DNA of 64,000 nt, taken from the NCBI RefSeq assembly GCF_023656565.1, contig NZ_JAMOKG010000002.1, positions 1,370,030-1,434,029 on the forward strand, given 5' to 3'. Shown here piece after piece: positions 35,881-44,866 of the stretch. Source of the stretch: Flavobacterium tyrosinilyticum (GTDB taxonomy: Bacteria > Bacteroidota > Bacteroidia > Flavobacteriales > Flavobacteriaceae). Below the pieces are notes generated by a model. It saw only the letters and a list, made by a program, of their open reading frames with translations, did no database searches and was not told the origin of the DNA. Numbering within the stretch: the stretch's first letter is position 1; the number at the start of each line of letters is the position of its first letter. A program made the translations under genes and the position numbers.

Positions 35881-36579
35881 TTACTTCACAAACTCAAAAA
35901 CAGCAAATTCTTGCGGTTGATGAAATCCAAACTTTAAACTATTATAAGCCTGTAAAGCAAGATATTCGGTTGTGTTACCGTAATCAATTCTAAAAGCATT
36001 TCCTTTCCATTTAGTTCCGACTTTAGGTTTTGAGAAACCGCCATTTTTAATTTTTCTAAGACTAGAAAAAGGAATTTTTATTTCTACAGTATATCCTTCT
36101 TTATCGATTTTACCGACAGTTTCTAAACCTTTAATGTCAAAATCCATTGAGGTATTCCATCCGCCACATTCATCTGAAATGCATTTTAAAAGTAAATCAT
36201 ATTTTGTAGAAAATGCGTTTACTCCAATTTCAATATAGTTTTGGCTGTCTCCGTCTGGATCAAGAAAAATTTCAGCTAAATCGTCTGTTTGAAAAATCTG
36301 CGAATCTTTTGCTTGTAGCGTTCCAACAATTTTAGAATCAGTGCAGTTGTAAGCGATGTAAAGGTTTTTATTATTCCAAGAAAGTGAGACGAAGGTTTTT
36401 TGAGTGGCGCTTTCTCCTGTATTATGAATTACAAAAGGGCCAAGAAAAGGCGTTTTCCAATCGGTTAAATCACCGTCGATTTTTATTTTTTTATTCGTTT
36501 TATGAATGAGGATATTTTGTGAATTAACAGTAGTTGCAATTATTGCCAGTAAAGACGAAAGTATTGTGCCAAATCTCAT
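35881..36579 (-). CDS. Carbohydrate-binding family 9-like secreted protein
   Basis: A 232-residue exported protein with a signal peptide at the N-terminus (MRFGTILSSLLAIIATTVNS). The body has the CBM9-like/DOMON pattern: KIDGDLTDW, LYIAYNCTDS, a calcium-type FQTDDLAEIFLDPDGD block and YTVEIKIPFSSL. Such domains bind sugars or heme-like ligands. No enzyme domain is attached. Its stop meets the stop of the convergent gene at 35880/35881. Confidence 0.82.
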   Translation of the reverse strand: MRFGTILSSLLAIIATTVNSQNILIHKTNKKIKIDGDLTDWKTPFLGPFVIHNTGESATQKTFVSLSWNNKNLYIAYNCTDSKIVGTLQAKDSQIFQTDDLAEIFLDPDGDSQNYIEIGVNAFSTKYDLLLKCISDECGGWNTSMDFDIKGLETVGKIDKEGYTVEIKIPFSSLRKIKNGGFSKPKVGTKWKGNAFRIDYGNTTEYLALQAYNSLKFGFHQPQEFAVFEFVK

Positions 36580-36745
36580 ATATGATTCTAGTATTTTAAA
36601 ACCACTAAAATAGAGAAGATTAATTGAAGTAAGTGATTTTTTTTTCTGCCGGAAATCATAAAATTTTAAAATACTAGATATGAATGTTTACATTTGTTGA
36701 AAATAAACTGATTTAAATCCTTTATTTCGTACAAATTTATAAATA

Positions 36746-38401
36746 ATGAAAAAATACTTTAGTGGCATTTTTATCGCCTTTTTGGTTGGTTTTACTGCCA
36801 ATGCTCAGGGACTTTTAAATAAGTCAGAAACCGTTTTTACACATCAGGATACTTTACGCGGAAGCATCACAAAAGAAAGAGCTTGGTGGGATTTAAAATA
36901 TTATCATCTTGACGTAAAGGTTAAGCCTTCAGAAAAATTTATTTCGGGTTCAAATACTGTTCGTTATACTGTTTTAACAGAGAACAATCGTATGCAGATC
37001 GATTTACAGGAGCCAATGAATATTACTAAAGTGACTCAGAATGGTAAAGATTTAAAATTTGAAAGAAATGGAAATGCTTTCTTTATTACTTTAATAGAAA
37101 AGCAAAAAGTTGGTGCAGTAAAAGAAATCGTAGTTTTCTTTGAAGGAAAACCTAAAGAAGCTGTTAGAGCTCCTTGGGATGGTGGTTTCTCTTGGAAAAA
37201 AGATAAAAACGGAAAAGATTTTATTGCGACATCTTGTCAAGGTTTAGGCGCGAGCGTTTGGTGGCCATGTAAAGATCATATGTACGATGAAGTGGAGAAT
37301 ATGTTGATTAGCGTAAATGTTCCAGGAGACTTAACAGAGGTTTCAAACGGAAGGTTACAGAGCGTTAAAAAAGAAAAAGACGGAACAAAAACGTTTAATT
37401 GGTATGTTGCAAATCCGATTAATAATTATGGTGTAAACATCAATATTGGTGATTATGTTAATTTTTCTGAGGTTTTTAAAGGCGAAAAAGGAAACTTAGA
37501 CTGCAATTATTATGTTTTAAAAGATAATCTAGCTTTAGCAAAAGAGCAGTTTAAAGATGCTCCAAAAATGCTGAAAGCTTTTGAAAGCTGGTTCGGACCA
37601 TATCCGTTCTACGAAGACAGCTACAAATTGGTTGAAGTTCCTTATTTAGGAATGGAGCACCAAAGTTCTGTAACATACGGAAATCAATATAAAAATGGTT
37701 ATTTAGGTCGTGATTTGAGTGGAACAGGATGGGGATTAAAGTTTGATTTTATTATTATTCACGAATCTGGGCACGAATGGTACGCTAATAATATTACCTA
37801 CAAAGATATCGCTGATATGTGGGTTCATGAAAGTTTTACAAACTATTCTGAAAGTTTATTTGTTGAATACTATTACGGAAAAGAAGCTGGAGCAGAATAT
37901 GTAATTGGCTGTAGAAAAAACATTCAAAATGATATTCCAATTATCGGACATTATGATGTAAATAATGAAGGTTCTGGCGATATGTATCCAAAAGGAGCTT
38001 CGATGCTGCATATGATTCGTCAGGTAATCAATGATGATGCAAAATGGAAATCGATTTTAAGAGGTATGAATAAGACTTTCTATCATCAAACGGTTACTGG
38101 GAAACAGATTCAGGATTATATTAATGAGCAATCTGGAATTAACTTCAACAGGGTTTTTGCACAATATTTAACTACAACTCAAATTCCAGTTTTTGAATAT
38201 ATGTTTAAAAACGGAACTTTCGGTTACCACTGGACAAACTGTGTTTCTAAATTTGATATGCCAGTAAGAGTAAAATTAAACGGTGTTGAAACTTGGCTGA
38301 AACCAACCACAGAATGGCAATCAGTAAAAACAACAAGCGAAGACAGAAAAGTAGAAGTAGATAAAGATTTCTATGTAACAACTTCTAATATAGTCGAATA
38401 G
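36746..38401 (+). CDS. M1-family metallopeptidase (secreted)
   Basis: A zinc aminopeptidase of the M1 (gluzincin) class, 551 residues with a signal peptide (ending TANAQ). The zinc motif is HESGH at residues 339-343 with the third ligand Glu362 (VHESF), separated by the normal 18 residues. The exopeptidase motif reads GMEH rather than the classic GAMEN, as in leukotriene-A4-hydrolase-like bacterial members. It ends soon after the catalytic domain and lacks the long C-terminal helical domain of PepN. It stands as a single gene. Confidence 0.92.
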   Translation: MKKYFSGIFIAFLVGFTANAQGLLNKSETVFTHQDTLRGSITKERAWWDLKYYHLDVKVKPSEKFISGSNTVRYTVLTENNRMQIDLQEPMNITKVTQNGKDLKFERNGNAFFITLIEKQKVGAVKEIVVFFEGKPKEAVRAPWDGGFSWKKDKNGKDFIATSCQGLGASVWWPCKDHMYDEVENMLISVNVPGDLTEVSNGRLQSVKKEKDGTKTFNWYVANPINNYGVNINIGDYVNFSEVFKGEKGNLDCNYYVLKDNLALAKEQFKDAPKMLKAFESWFGPYPFYEDSYKLVEVPYLGMEHQSSVTYGNQYKNGYLGRDLSGTGWGLKFDFIIIHESGHEWYANNITYKDIADMWVHESFTNYSESLFVEYYYGKEAGAEYVIGCRKNIQNDIPIIGHYDVNNEGSGDMYPKGASMLHMIRQVINDDAKWKSILRGMNKTFYHQTVTGKQIQDYINEQSGINFNRVFAQYLTTTQIPVFEYMFKNGTFGYHWTNCVSKFDMPVRVKLNGVETWLKPTTEWQSVKTTSEDRKVEVDKDFYVTTSNIVE

Positions 38402-38425
38402 TTTTTTTAAAATTTTCAATATATA

Positions 38426-38465
38426 AAATCCCAAATTCCAATTATCGGAGTTTGGGATTTTTTTT
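38426..38465 (+). terminator. Terminator after the M1 peptidase gene
   Basis: AAATCCCAAA pairs with TTTGGGATTT, followed by T residues. The loop contains AATTCCAA, so this terminator is built from the AATTCCAA word family. Confidence 0.85.
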
Positions 38466-38474
38466 ATGGTTATT

Positions 38475-38506
38475 AACCCGACAGATTTTAAAAAACTGTC
38501 GGGTTT
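38475..38506. repeat. Hairpin AACCCGACAG / CTGTCGGGTT
   Basis: A perfect 10-base stem around a 12-base A/T-rich loop follows the terminator at once. The first of three stacked hairpins in the convergent gap 38402-38701. Confidence 0.8.
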
Positions 38507-38526
38507 GTTGTTTTTAGCATTTAGTA

Positions 38527-38627
38527 TGTCATCCTGAGGAACGAAGGATCACACTAGAAACTATCGAAAGGTAATTCTCCAATCTTTGTTGATTTACGAG
38601 TGCGATCCTTCGTTTCTCAGGATGACA
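38527..38627. repeat. TGTCATCCTGAGG inverted repeat
   Basis: The left arm starts TGTCATCCTGAGGAACGAAG and continues to GGATC; the right arm ends CTCAGGATGACA. They pair over about 24 bases, with an unrelated 45-base centre. I know this CATCCTGAGGAACGAAGGATC sequence as a common intergenic repeat in Bacteroidota genomes. No coding capacity is present. Confidence 0.92.
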
Positions 38628-38662
38628 AAAAGGGTTGAAAAACTTTGTTTTTCAACCCTTTT
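38627..38662. terminator. Bidirectional terminator between convergent genes
   Basis: AAAAGGGTTGAAAAA pairs with TTTTTCAACCCTTTT, with T runs on both strands. It probably ends the minus-strand gene that stops at 38702. Confidence 0.9.
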
Positions 38663-38701
38663 GATTGGAATTTGGAATTTCTTTATTGGAATTTAAAACA
38701 T

Positions 38702-40246
38702 TTATCTGTTGTTCAATTTCGCTTTCTCCTTTATAATATCGGCAATTTTTCTGTTTTCGATTTTACTTTCTAGCCAAGAAATAATATCCAGATATAAGAA
38801 AGCTCTTTTTTCGTAAGTGTTCTTTTCAAGTTCTACGAAACGAGTATGCATTTTTTTGAATTCCTTTTTTATATCAGCAGGGTAGAAGTTGTTTAGGTTT
38901 CTTAAAAACTTGATAATCTCTTTTTGAACTTCGTGCAAGTCGTTCATTTTCAATAAGAACTTATACGTGCTTTTCAAATGATTTTCTAAATAATAATCTT
39001 TTCCAAGCTCATAATGTGCAATCAGAGACAATAATCTTGCAAAGCACATTAAATCTTCGCGCATGGTCAAGTTTTTGTTGTTGATGATTTTATCTAAGTA
39101 ATTAATGCATTCATTGTATTTTTCGTTACCAAAATAAATAGAAGCAATTTTATAAAAAAACAACATTTCGTGATGCTCGTCAAGATGCTCGCTGTGTACT
39201 TTCAGTTTATTTAAAATCTCAGGAATTAAATATTCGCTTTCCGCGAAAGTACCTTCTAAAATATGCAGATTTAATTTATTGTTGTATACATATAAGAAAG
39301 ACAAGGAAGCAAGATTATCATTTGAAGGAAACTTAGGGTCTGCAATGGTTTCTTCTAAAAGATTCAAATATCTCTTGAAATTCGAGGTATATTTCAGCAT
39401 ATAAAGCGATTCCAGAAAATAGTGGTTTCCTTTTAAGAAAAACACAGGATTCAGATAAATCATATTTGGATTATCATAAAAAAGCTGAACCCATTTATAG
39501 GCAAATTTATAACTCGCCAAGAAATCCTGTACCAGAAAGCTTCGCCAAAGATTAGCATTATAAAACCAGTATTTTTCGCGGAAACCAAACTTGCTTTCGT
39601 CTAGTTTTGCTATATGTCTGTTAAAATAATCGTCTATATATTTATATTCCTCATCACTCTTTACGTAACCCGTTTTTAGCATGATGCCGTATAGCTGAAG
39701 CGATAAGTTGGATAATTTACTTGAAATCGTATTTCGGTAGTTCAATTCTTTCGCCTGAACAACCAATTCGTCAGCGCGCCCTTGAATACTTCGGGTAATA
39801 TATTGCGATTCGATTAGTTTTTCGAATTCAACAATTTCATACGCCATATATTTTTCGTCATTTTCTAAAGCTTGCTGTTTGGTCTTGTCTAGAATTTTTA
39901 AACTCTGCTTGTATAATCCTTTATTATATAGAATAACGGCAAAATCCATTTGCTCTCGAAGCTGATAACGAATGTTCTGGCTAGGAATATTTAACCTTAT
40001 ACTGACTAGAATCTGTTTGTATAAGTATGATTTTAAATTAGATAACTGTACTTTTTGGATAATACCACTTTTAAGAATGAGTTTTTCATCGTAAACTTCA
40101 GATTTATCTAAAATATTGAATAATTCGATAAATTTTGTGTTTGAACTCGTTTCTAATCGGCTTGCAAAAATTTTAAACTGCCTTTTTTCTGATTTCGAAA
40201 GTGATTTGATTAGAACAAATAAGAAATCTTTTTGATGGTTAGCCAT
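38702..40246 (-). CDS. Helical-repeat protein of unknown function
   Basis: A 514-residue soluble protein, predicted nearly all-helical and rich in Leu, Lys, Tyr and Asn, with no signal peptide. Phrases such as ALENDEKYMAYEIVEFEKLI and YNECINYLDKIINNKNLTM look like TPR-type helix pairs. The N-terminus (ANHQKDFLFVLIKSLSKSEKRQFKIFASRL) looks basic and amphipathic. I do not recognise a family, although I have the impression that similar proteins sit upstream of leucine genes in other flavobacteria. It is divergent from leuA. Confidence 0.7.
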   Translation of the reverse strand: MANHQKDFLFVLIKSLSKSEKRQFKIFASRLETSSNTKFIELFNILDKSEVYDEKLILKSGIIQKVQLSNLKSYLYKQILVSIRLNIPSQNIRYQLREQMDFAVILYNKGLYKQSLKILDKTKQQALENDEKYMAYEIVEFEKLIESQYITRSIQGRADELVVQAKELNYRNTISSKLSNLSLQLYGIMLKTGYVKSDEEYKYIDDYFNRHIAKLDESKFGFREKYWFYNANLWRSFLVQDFLASYKFAYKWVQLFYDNPNMIYLNPVFFLKGNHYFLESLYMLKYTSNFKRYLNLLEETIADPKFPSNDNLASLSFLYVYNNKLNLHILEGTFAESEYLIPEILNKLKVHSEHLDEHHEMLFFYKIASIYFGNEKYNECINYLDKIINNKNLTMREDLMCFARLLSLIAHYELGKDYYLENHLKSTYKFLLKMNDLHEVQKEIIKFLRNLNNFYPADIKKEFKKMHTRFVELEKNTYEKRAFLYLDIISWLESKIENRKIADIIKEKAKLNNR

Positions 40247-40358
40247 TGTAAAAAATAATAATATAACTTATTGGTTATGAGTTGTTTAGTATGAGATAAA
40301 ACGTTTTATGAACAGTATAATTTCATTAAAATGAATTTCATACTGTAATAGTACAATA

Positions 40359-40366
40359 TATATTTG
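40359..40366 (+). promoter_or_regulatory. Candidate -7 element of leuA
   Basis: TATATTTG fits TAnnTTTG, 30 bases before the leuA start, but no TTG lies at the right distance upstream. It sits in the divergent gap. Confidence 0.4.
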
Positions 40367-40395
40367 TTATCAAGATGTGAAATTACATTAAATTA

Positions 40396-41577
40396 ATGAA
40401 TATGAATAGAGAGAAAGTTCAAATTTTTGACACCACATTGCGAGATGGTGAACAAGTTCCAGGATGTAAGTTAGATACTAAGCAAAAATTAGTTATCGCA
40501 GAACGACTAGACAAAATGGGAGTTGACATTATCGAAGCAGGCTTTCCTGTGTCAAGTCCAGGCGATTTTTTATCGGTCTCTGAGATTTGTAAAATTGTAG
40601 AAAATGCAACCGTCTGCGGACTTACAAGAGCCGTAAAAAACGACATTGATGTTGCAGCAGCTGCTTTAAAGCACGCTAAGAAACCAAGAATCCATACTGG
40701 AATCGGAACTTCAGAATCTCATATACTCCACAAACTACAAACTACGCCTGAAGATATTATTGCAAGAGCAAAATTTGCTGTAGCGCATGCTAAATCTTAT
40801 GTAGAAGATGTAGAATTCTACGCAGAAGATGCAGGTAGAACAGATAATGCGTTCTTAGCTAAGGTTTGTGAAGAAGTTATTAAATCCGGAGCAACTGTAT
40901 TGAATATTCCTGATACTACTGGATACTGTCTTCCAGAAGAATACGGAGCAAAAATTAAATACTTAAAAGAAAACGTAAAAGGAATCGAAAACGTAATCCT
41001 TTCATGTCACTGTCATAATGATTTAGGAATGGCAACTGCAAACTCAATTGCAGGAGCTATCAATGGAGCGAGACAAATAGAATGTACTATTAATGGTATT
41101 GGTGAAAGAGCAGGAAATACGGCACTTGAAGAAGTGGTAATGATTTTCAAACAGCATCCTTACTTAAATTTAGATACAAACATCAATACAAGAGAATTGA
41201 ACGAAATGAGTCGTTTGGTTTCTGAAAGTATGGGAATGATTGTACAGCCAAATAAAGCGATTGTTGGAGCAAATGCTTTTGCACACAGTTCTGGAATTCA
41301 CCAAGATGGTGTTATCAAAAATAGAGCAACTTACGAGATTATGGATCCGCTAGATGTGGGTGTTAATGAATCTTCAATCATTTTAACAGCAAGAAGCGGA
41401 AGAGCTGCTTTGGCTTACCGTGCTAAAAAAGTAGGTTACGAATTGACAAAAACACAATTAGATATCGTTTATATCGAATTTTTGAAATTCGCTGACATTA
41501 AAAAAGAAGTCGTAGACGCAGATATTCATCAGATTATCGAAGCTTCTAAAATAGAAGGAGAATTAATCAGAAGTTAA
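40396..41577 (+). CDS. leuA: 2-isopropylmalate synthase, short form
   Basis: First committed step of leucine synthesis: acetyl-CoA + 2-oxoisovalerate to 2-isopropylmalate. It is a HMGL-like barrel with [15 protein letters not shown] at the N-terminus, metal-binding [14 protein letters not shown] and NGIGERAGN. At 393 residues it ends after the catalytic and linker domains, without the C-terminal LeuA dimer domain that binds leucine in the 510-residue form. Feedback control must therefore work differently or be absent. A homocitrate or citramalate activity cannot be fully excluded, but the neighbour leuB supports isopropylmalate. Confidence 0.88.
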   Translation: MNMNREKVQIFDTTLRDGEQVPGCKLDTKQKLVIAERLDKMGVDIIEAGFPVSSPGDFLSVSEICKIVENATVCGLTRAVKNDIDVAAAALKHAKKPRIHTGIGTSESHILHKLQTTPEDIIARAKFAVAHAKSYVEDVEFYAEDAGRTDNAFLAKVCEEVIKSGATVLNIPDTTGYCLPEEYGAKIKYLKENVKGIENVILSCHCHNDLGMATANSIAGAINGARQIECTINGIGERAGNTALEEVVMIFKQHPYLNLDTNINTRELNEMSRLVSESMGMIVQPNKAIVGANAFAHSSGIHQDGVIKNRATYEIMDPLDVGVNESSIILTARSGRAALAYRAKKVGYELTKTQLDIVYIEFLKFADIKKEVVDADIHQIIEASKIEGELIRS

Positions 41578-41637
41578 TATTTCAAAATAAGAATTTAAGG
41601 AACAATAAGGATTTAAAGACATAAAGAGCGAGAGATT

Positions 41638-42756
41638 ATGAATTTAAAAATAGCAGTTTTACCAGGAGATGGAATTGGACCTGAAGTAATTTTACAAGCT
41701 AAGAAAGCTTTGTACGCCATTGGCGAAGTGTATAATCATGAATTTGTTTTTGAGGAAGCGCTGATGGGAGCGGTTGCTATTGATAAAACGGGAAGTCCTT
41801 TGCCGGAACAAACGCTGAATCTCTGTTTAAATACAGATGCAGTTTTGCTTGGTGCGATTGGAGATCCGAAATACGATAACAACCCAAATGCAAAGGTTCG
41901 TCCGGAGCAAGGATTATTAAAACTGCGAAAAGAATTAGGATTGTTTGCTAATATTCGTCCTATAAAACCTTATAAAGCCTTAATTGAAGCTTCTCCTTTA
42001 AAGAGAGAAATTATTGAAGGAGCTGATTTTACCATTTTTAGAGAATTGACAGGTGGAGCTTATTTTGGTACAAAAACGCTAAATGAAGAAGGAACACACG
42101 CTTCAGATTTATGTGAATATTCAGAAGAAGAAATTACTAGAATTGCACATTTAGCTTTTAAGTCGGCACAAAAACGACGCAAAAAGCTAACAATGGTAGA
42201 TAAGGCAAATGTTTTGGAGACTTCAAGATTGTGGAGAAAAGTAGTTCAGAAAGTGAGCGAAGATTATCCAGATGTTAAACTTGATTTCTTGTTTGTGGAT
42301 AATGCAGCGATGCAGCTGATTTTAAATCCGAAACAATTTGATGTGATTTTGACTGAGAACTTGTTCGGAGATATTTTGTCGGATGAAGCTAGTGTAATTA
42401 CAGGATCTATCGGTTTATTACCATCAGTATCTCTAGGAGAAAAAAATGCCTTGTTTGAGCCAATTCACGGATCATATCCGCAGGCAAAAGGAAAAAACAT
42501 CGCCAATCCTATTGCTTCGATTTTAGCGGCAGCGCTTTTGTTAGAACATTTTGGATTAACTAAAGAAGCCCATGTAATCTACAAAGCTGTAGAAAAAGCA
42601 ATTGAATACAAAGTGGTTACTGTTGATTTGAAACCAGATTCAAAATTTGGAACAAACGAAGTAGGAGAGTTCGTTTCTAATTTTATTTTCAGCAAAGATG
42701 ATTTGCTGTATTTCAATAATGATAATGTAAGTATTGGACAATCTACAATTGTTTAA
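41638..42756 (+). CDS. leuB: 3-isopropylmalate dehydrogenase
   Basis: NAD-dependent oxidative decarboxylation of 3-isopropylmalate. The 372-residue isocitrate/isopropylmalate dehydrogenase fold has LPGDGIGPEV, the substrate loop RPEQGLLKLRKELGLFANIRP, the metal-binding aspartates in LSDEASVITGSIG and the NAD loop EPIHGSYPQAKGKNIANP. The gap to leuA is 60 bases. leuC and leuD are not in the window, so the pathway is split. Confidence 0.96.
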   Translation: MNLKIAVLPGDGIGPEVILQAKKALYAIGEVYNHEFVFEEALMGAVAIDKTGSPLPEQTLNLCLNTDAVLLGAIGDPKYDNNPNAKVRPEQGLLKLRKELGLFANIRPIKPYKALIEASPLKREIIEGADFTIFRELTGGAYFGTKTLNEEGTHASDLCEYSEEEITRIAHLAFKSAQKRRKKLTMVDKANVLETSRLWRKVVQKVSEDYPDVKLDFLFVDNAAMQLILNPKQFDVILTENLFGDILSDEASVITGSIGLLPSVSLGEKNALFEPIHGSYPQAKGKNIANPIASILAAALLLEHFGLTKEAHVIYKAVEKAIEYKVVTVDLKPDSKFGTNEVGEFVSNFIFSKDDLLYFNNDNVSIGQSTIV

Positions 42757-42821
42757 TATTTTTTGTTAAAATGTGAAGATAATAACAAGAAGTCTTTGAA
42801 ATGTTGAGATTTTATTTTTTT

Positions 42822-42833
42822 ACTTCCGGAAGT
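42822..42833. promoter_or_regulatory. Perfect 12-base palindrome ACTTCCGGAAGT before the ilv leader
   Basis: A perfect palindrome 5 bases upstream of the candidate -7 box TACTTTTG (42839-42846), where a -33/-7 spacer would lie. This is a plausible operator for a dimeric repressor. It also shares CTTCC/GGAAG with the stem of the ilv terminator, so a role in RNA is possible if transcription starts further upstream. Confidence 0.5.
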
Positions 42834-42838
42834 TTGTT

Positions 42839-42846
42839 TACTTTTG
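42839..42846 (+). promoter_or_regulatory. Candidate -7 element of the ilv operon
   Basis: TACTTTTG fits TAnnTTTG and lies 17 bases before the leader peptide start. No TTG lies 17-23 bases upstream; that place is taken by the palindrome. Confidence 0.5.
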
Positions 42847-42863
42847 TGACACTAAAAAATTAA

Positions 42864-42941
42864 ATGATGCAAATCTCAATTATTATTACTTCTGTCGTTG
42901 TTGTCAATGTGATTCACACATCTGCATCGGGAATGTTATAA
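42864..42941 (+). CDS. ilv operon leader peptide
   Basis: A 25-residue frame whose residues 4-17 read ISIIITSVVVVNVI: five Ile and five Val, including runs of three Ile and four Val. Only one Leu is present, at the end, so the leader senses isoleucine and valine rather than leucine. It lies between leuB and ilvD, ahead of an intrinsic terminator (42965-42995), and the genes beyond make Ile and Val. The composition and place are the classic mark of ribosome-mediated attenuation. Confidence 0.9.
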   Translation: MMQISIIITSVVVVNVIHTSASGML

Positions 42942-42995
42942 ATATAATTGAAAAACTATATTACAAACCTTCCAAATACTGGAAGGTTTTTTTTT
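42930..42995 (+). promoter_or_regulatory. ilv attenuator: antiterminator and terminator
   Basis: The terminator is AAACCTTCCA (42965-42974) pairing with TGGAAGGTTT (42980-42989), loop AATAC, then a T run. A weaker competing pairing joins GGAATGTT (42930-42937, in the last leader codons) to AACCTTCC (42966-42973), seven pairs with one mismatch. The terminator is certain; the antiterminator is a proposal. Its geometry matches that of the his leader, where the competing bases are also in the final leader codons. Confidence 0.8.
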
Positions 42996-43027
42996 GAATA
43001 AAAAATTAAAATTAATAAAAAGCAATA

Positions 43028-44701
43028 ATGGAATTAAATAAGTACAGCAAGACCATCACACAAGATCAAACACAGCCTGCGGCACAAGCTATGTTGTACG
43101 GAATTGGTTTAACTGAAGAAGATTTAAAGAAAGCACAAGTTGGTATTGTGAGCATGGGTTACGATGGTAACACTTGCAACATGCACTTGAACGATTTAGC
43201 AAAAGATGTTAAAAAAGGTGTTTGGGATGCAGATCTTGTCGGACTTATTTTTAATACCATTGGTGTCAGTGACGGTATTTCTAACGGAACTGAAGGTATG
43301 CGTTACTCACTAGTTTCACGTGATGTAATCGCAGATTCTATCGAAACAGTTGCCGGAGCGCAATGGTATGATAGTATTATAGCTATTCCTGGTTGCGATA
43401 AAAATATGCCTGGAGCATTAATTGCAATGGGAAGATTGAACCGTCCATCTATGATGATTTATGGTGGTTCTATTCACTCTGGAAAATGGAAAGGAGAATC
43501 TCTAAATATCGTTTCTGCTTTTGAAGCTTTAGGAAAAAAAGTAAAAGGCGAAATCACTCCAGAAGATTTTAAAGGTGTTATTCAAAATGCTTGCCCAGGA
43601 GCTGGTGCTTGCGGTGGTATGTATACAGCAAATACAATGTCTTCTGCTATTGAAGCATTAGGAATGAGTTTACCATACAGTTCTTCTAACCCTGCTTTAA
43701 GTCAAGAGAAAAGAGATGAATGTTTGGAAGCCGGAAAAGCAATCAAAATATTATTAGAAAAAGATATCAAGCCAAGAGACATTATGACTCGTAAGGCTTT
43801 TGAAAATGCTATTACAATTGTAGCCGTTTTAGGAGGTTCTACAAACGCTGTTATGCACTTAATCGCAATGGCTCATTCAGTTGGAATTACAATCACATTA
43901 GATGATTTCCAAGCGATTAATGATAGAACACCAGTATTGGCAGATATGAAGCCAAGCGGTAAGTATATGATGGAAGATATTCACGAAGTTGGAGGTATTC
44001 CTGCAGTTATGAAATACTTACTGAAAGTAGGACTTATTCACGGAGATTGTTTGACTGTAACAGGGAAAACAGTTGCTGAGAACTTAGCTTCGACTCCAGA
44101 TTTACAAGACGGACAAGAAGTTATTCATGAAATTCAAAAAGCATTAAAACCAACAGGAAACATTCAAGTATTGTACGGAAATCTTGCTTCTGAAGGTGCT
44201 GTAGCAAAAATCAGTGGTAAAGAAGGGGAATATTTTGAAGGACCAGCTGTTGTATTTGAAGGTGAATTTGAAGTAATTCCAGGTCTTCAAGCCGGAAAAA
44301 TTAAACCAGGTAATGTAGTCGTCATCAGAGGTTGTGGGCCAAAAGGTGGTCCGGGAATGCCTGAAATGCTGAAACCTACATCTGCGATTATTGGAGCTGG
44401 ATTAGGAAGCAGTTGTGCTCTAATCACAGACGGTAGATTCTCGGGCGGTTCGCACGGTTTCGTGGTAGGTCACGTTACACCAGAAGCATATGATGGTGGT
44501 GGTATTGCGCTAGTAAAAGATGGAGATTTAATCGCTATCGATGCTGTGAAAAATACAATCGACCTGAAGATATCTGACGAAGAATTTGCAGCTAGAAAAG
44601 CGGCTTGGGTTCAGCCGAAATTAAAAGTTGACAGAGGGGTTTTACTTAAATACGCTAGATCGGTTTCAAGTGCATCAACAGGATGCGTAACCGATAATTA
44701 A
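43028..44701 (+). CDS. ilvD: Dihydroxy-acid dehydratase
   Basis: Iron-sulfur dehydratase that makes 2-oxoisovalerate and 2-oxo-3-methylvalerate. The 557-residue protein has the cluster cysteines in [23 protein letters not shown] and [16 protein letters not shown], and the C-terminal block [19 protein letters not shown]. It is the first structural gene after the attenuator. Confidence 0.97.
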   Translation: MELNKYSKTITQDQTQPAAQAMLYGIGLTEEDLKKAQVGIVSMGYDGNTCNMHLNDLAKDVKKGVWDADLVGLIFNTIGVSDGISNGTEGMRYSLVSRDVIADSIETVAGAQWYDSIIAIPGCDKNMPGALIAMGRLNRPSMMIYGGSIHSGKWKGESLNIVSAFEALGKKVKGEITPEDFKGVIQNACPGAGACGGMYTANTMSSAIEALGMSLPYSSSNPALSQEKRDECLEAGKAIKILLEKDIKPRDIMTRKAFENAITIVAVLGGSTNAVMHLIAMAHSVGITITLDDFQAINDRTPVLADMKPSGKYMMEDIHEVGGIPAVMKYLLKVGLIHGDCLTVTGKTVAENLASTPDLQDGQEVIHEIQKALKPTGNIQVLYGNLASEGAVAKISGKEGEYFEGPAVVFEGEFEVIPGLQAGKIKPGNVVVIRGCGPKGGPGMPEMLKPTSAIIGAGLGSSCALITDGRFSGGSHGFVVGHVTPEAYDGGGIALVKDGDLIAIDAVKNTIDLKISDEEFAARKAAWVQPKLKVDRGVLLKYARSVSSASTGCVTDN

Positions 44702-44866
44702 TTACAATAACAATTTCAAAAAGCAATAACAATTACAATATCAAAAGTCAATAGCAATTACAATAAAAAATATAAAAAGATTAATTTAAAATTTATCATT
44801 AAAATTGATTTTTGCCATTGCCATTGAATTTTGATATTGAAATTGACATTGAAAAAACAATATACT
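44702..44866. repeat. CAAT word inverted repeat in the ilvD-ilvB gap
   Basis: The left part iterates CAATAACAATTTC/CAATTACAAT words; the right part carries the complementary ATTG words. One exact arm pair is CAATATCAAAAGTCAAT (44736-44752) with ATTGAATTTTGATATTG (44823-44839), complementary at 16 of 17 positions. Confidence 0.8.

Noticed and set aside
42804..42806. TTG as the -33 box of the ilv promoter
   Set aside because: It is 32 bases from the -7 box, outside the 17-23 base range known for flavobacteria.
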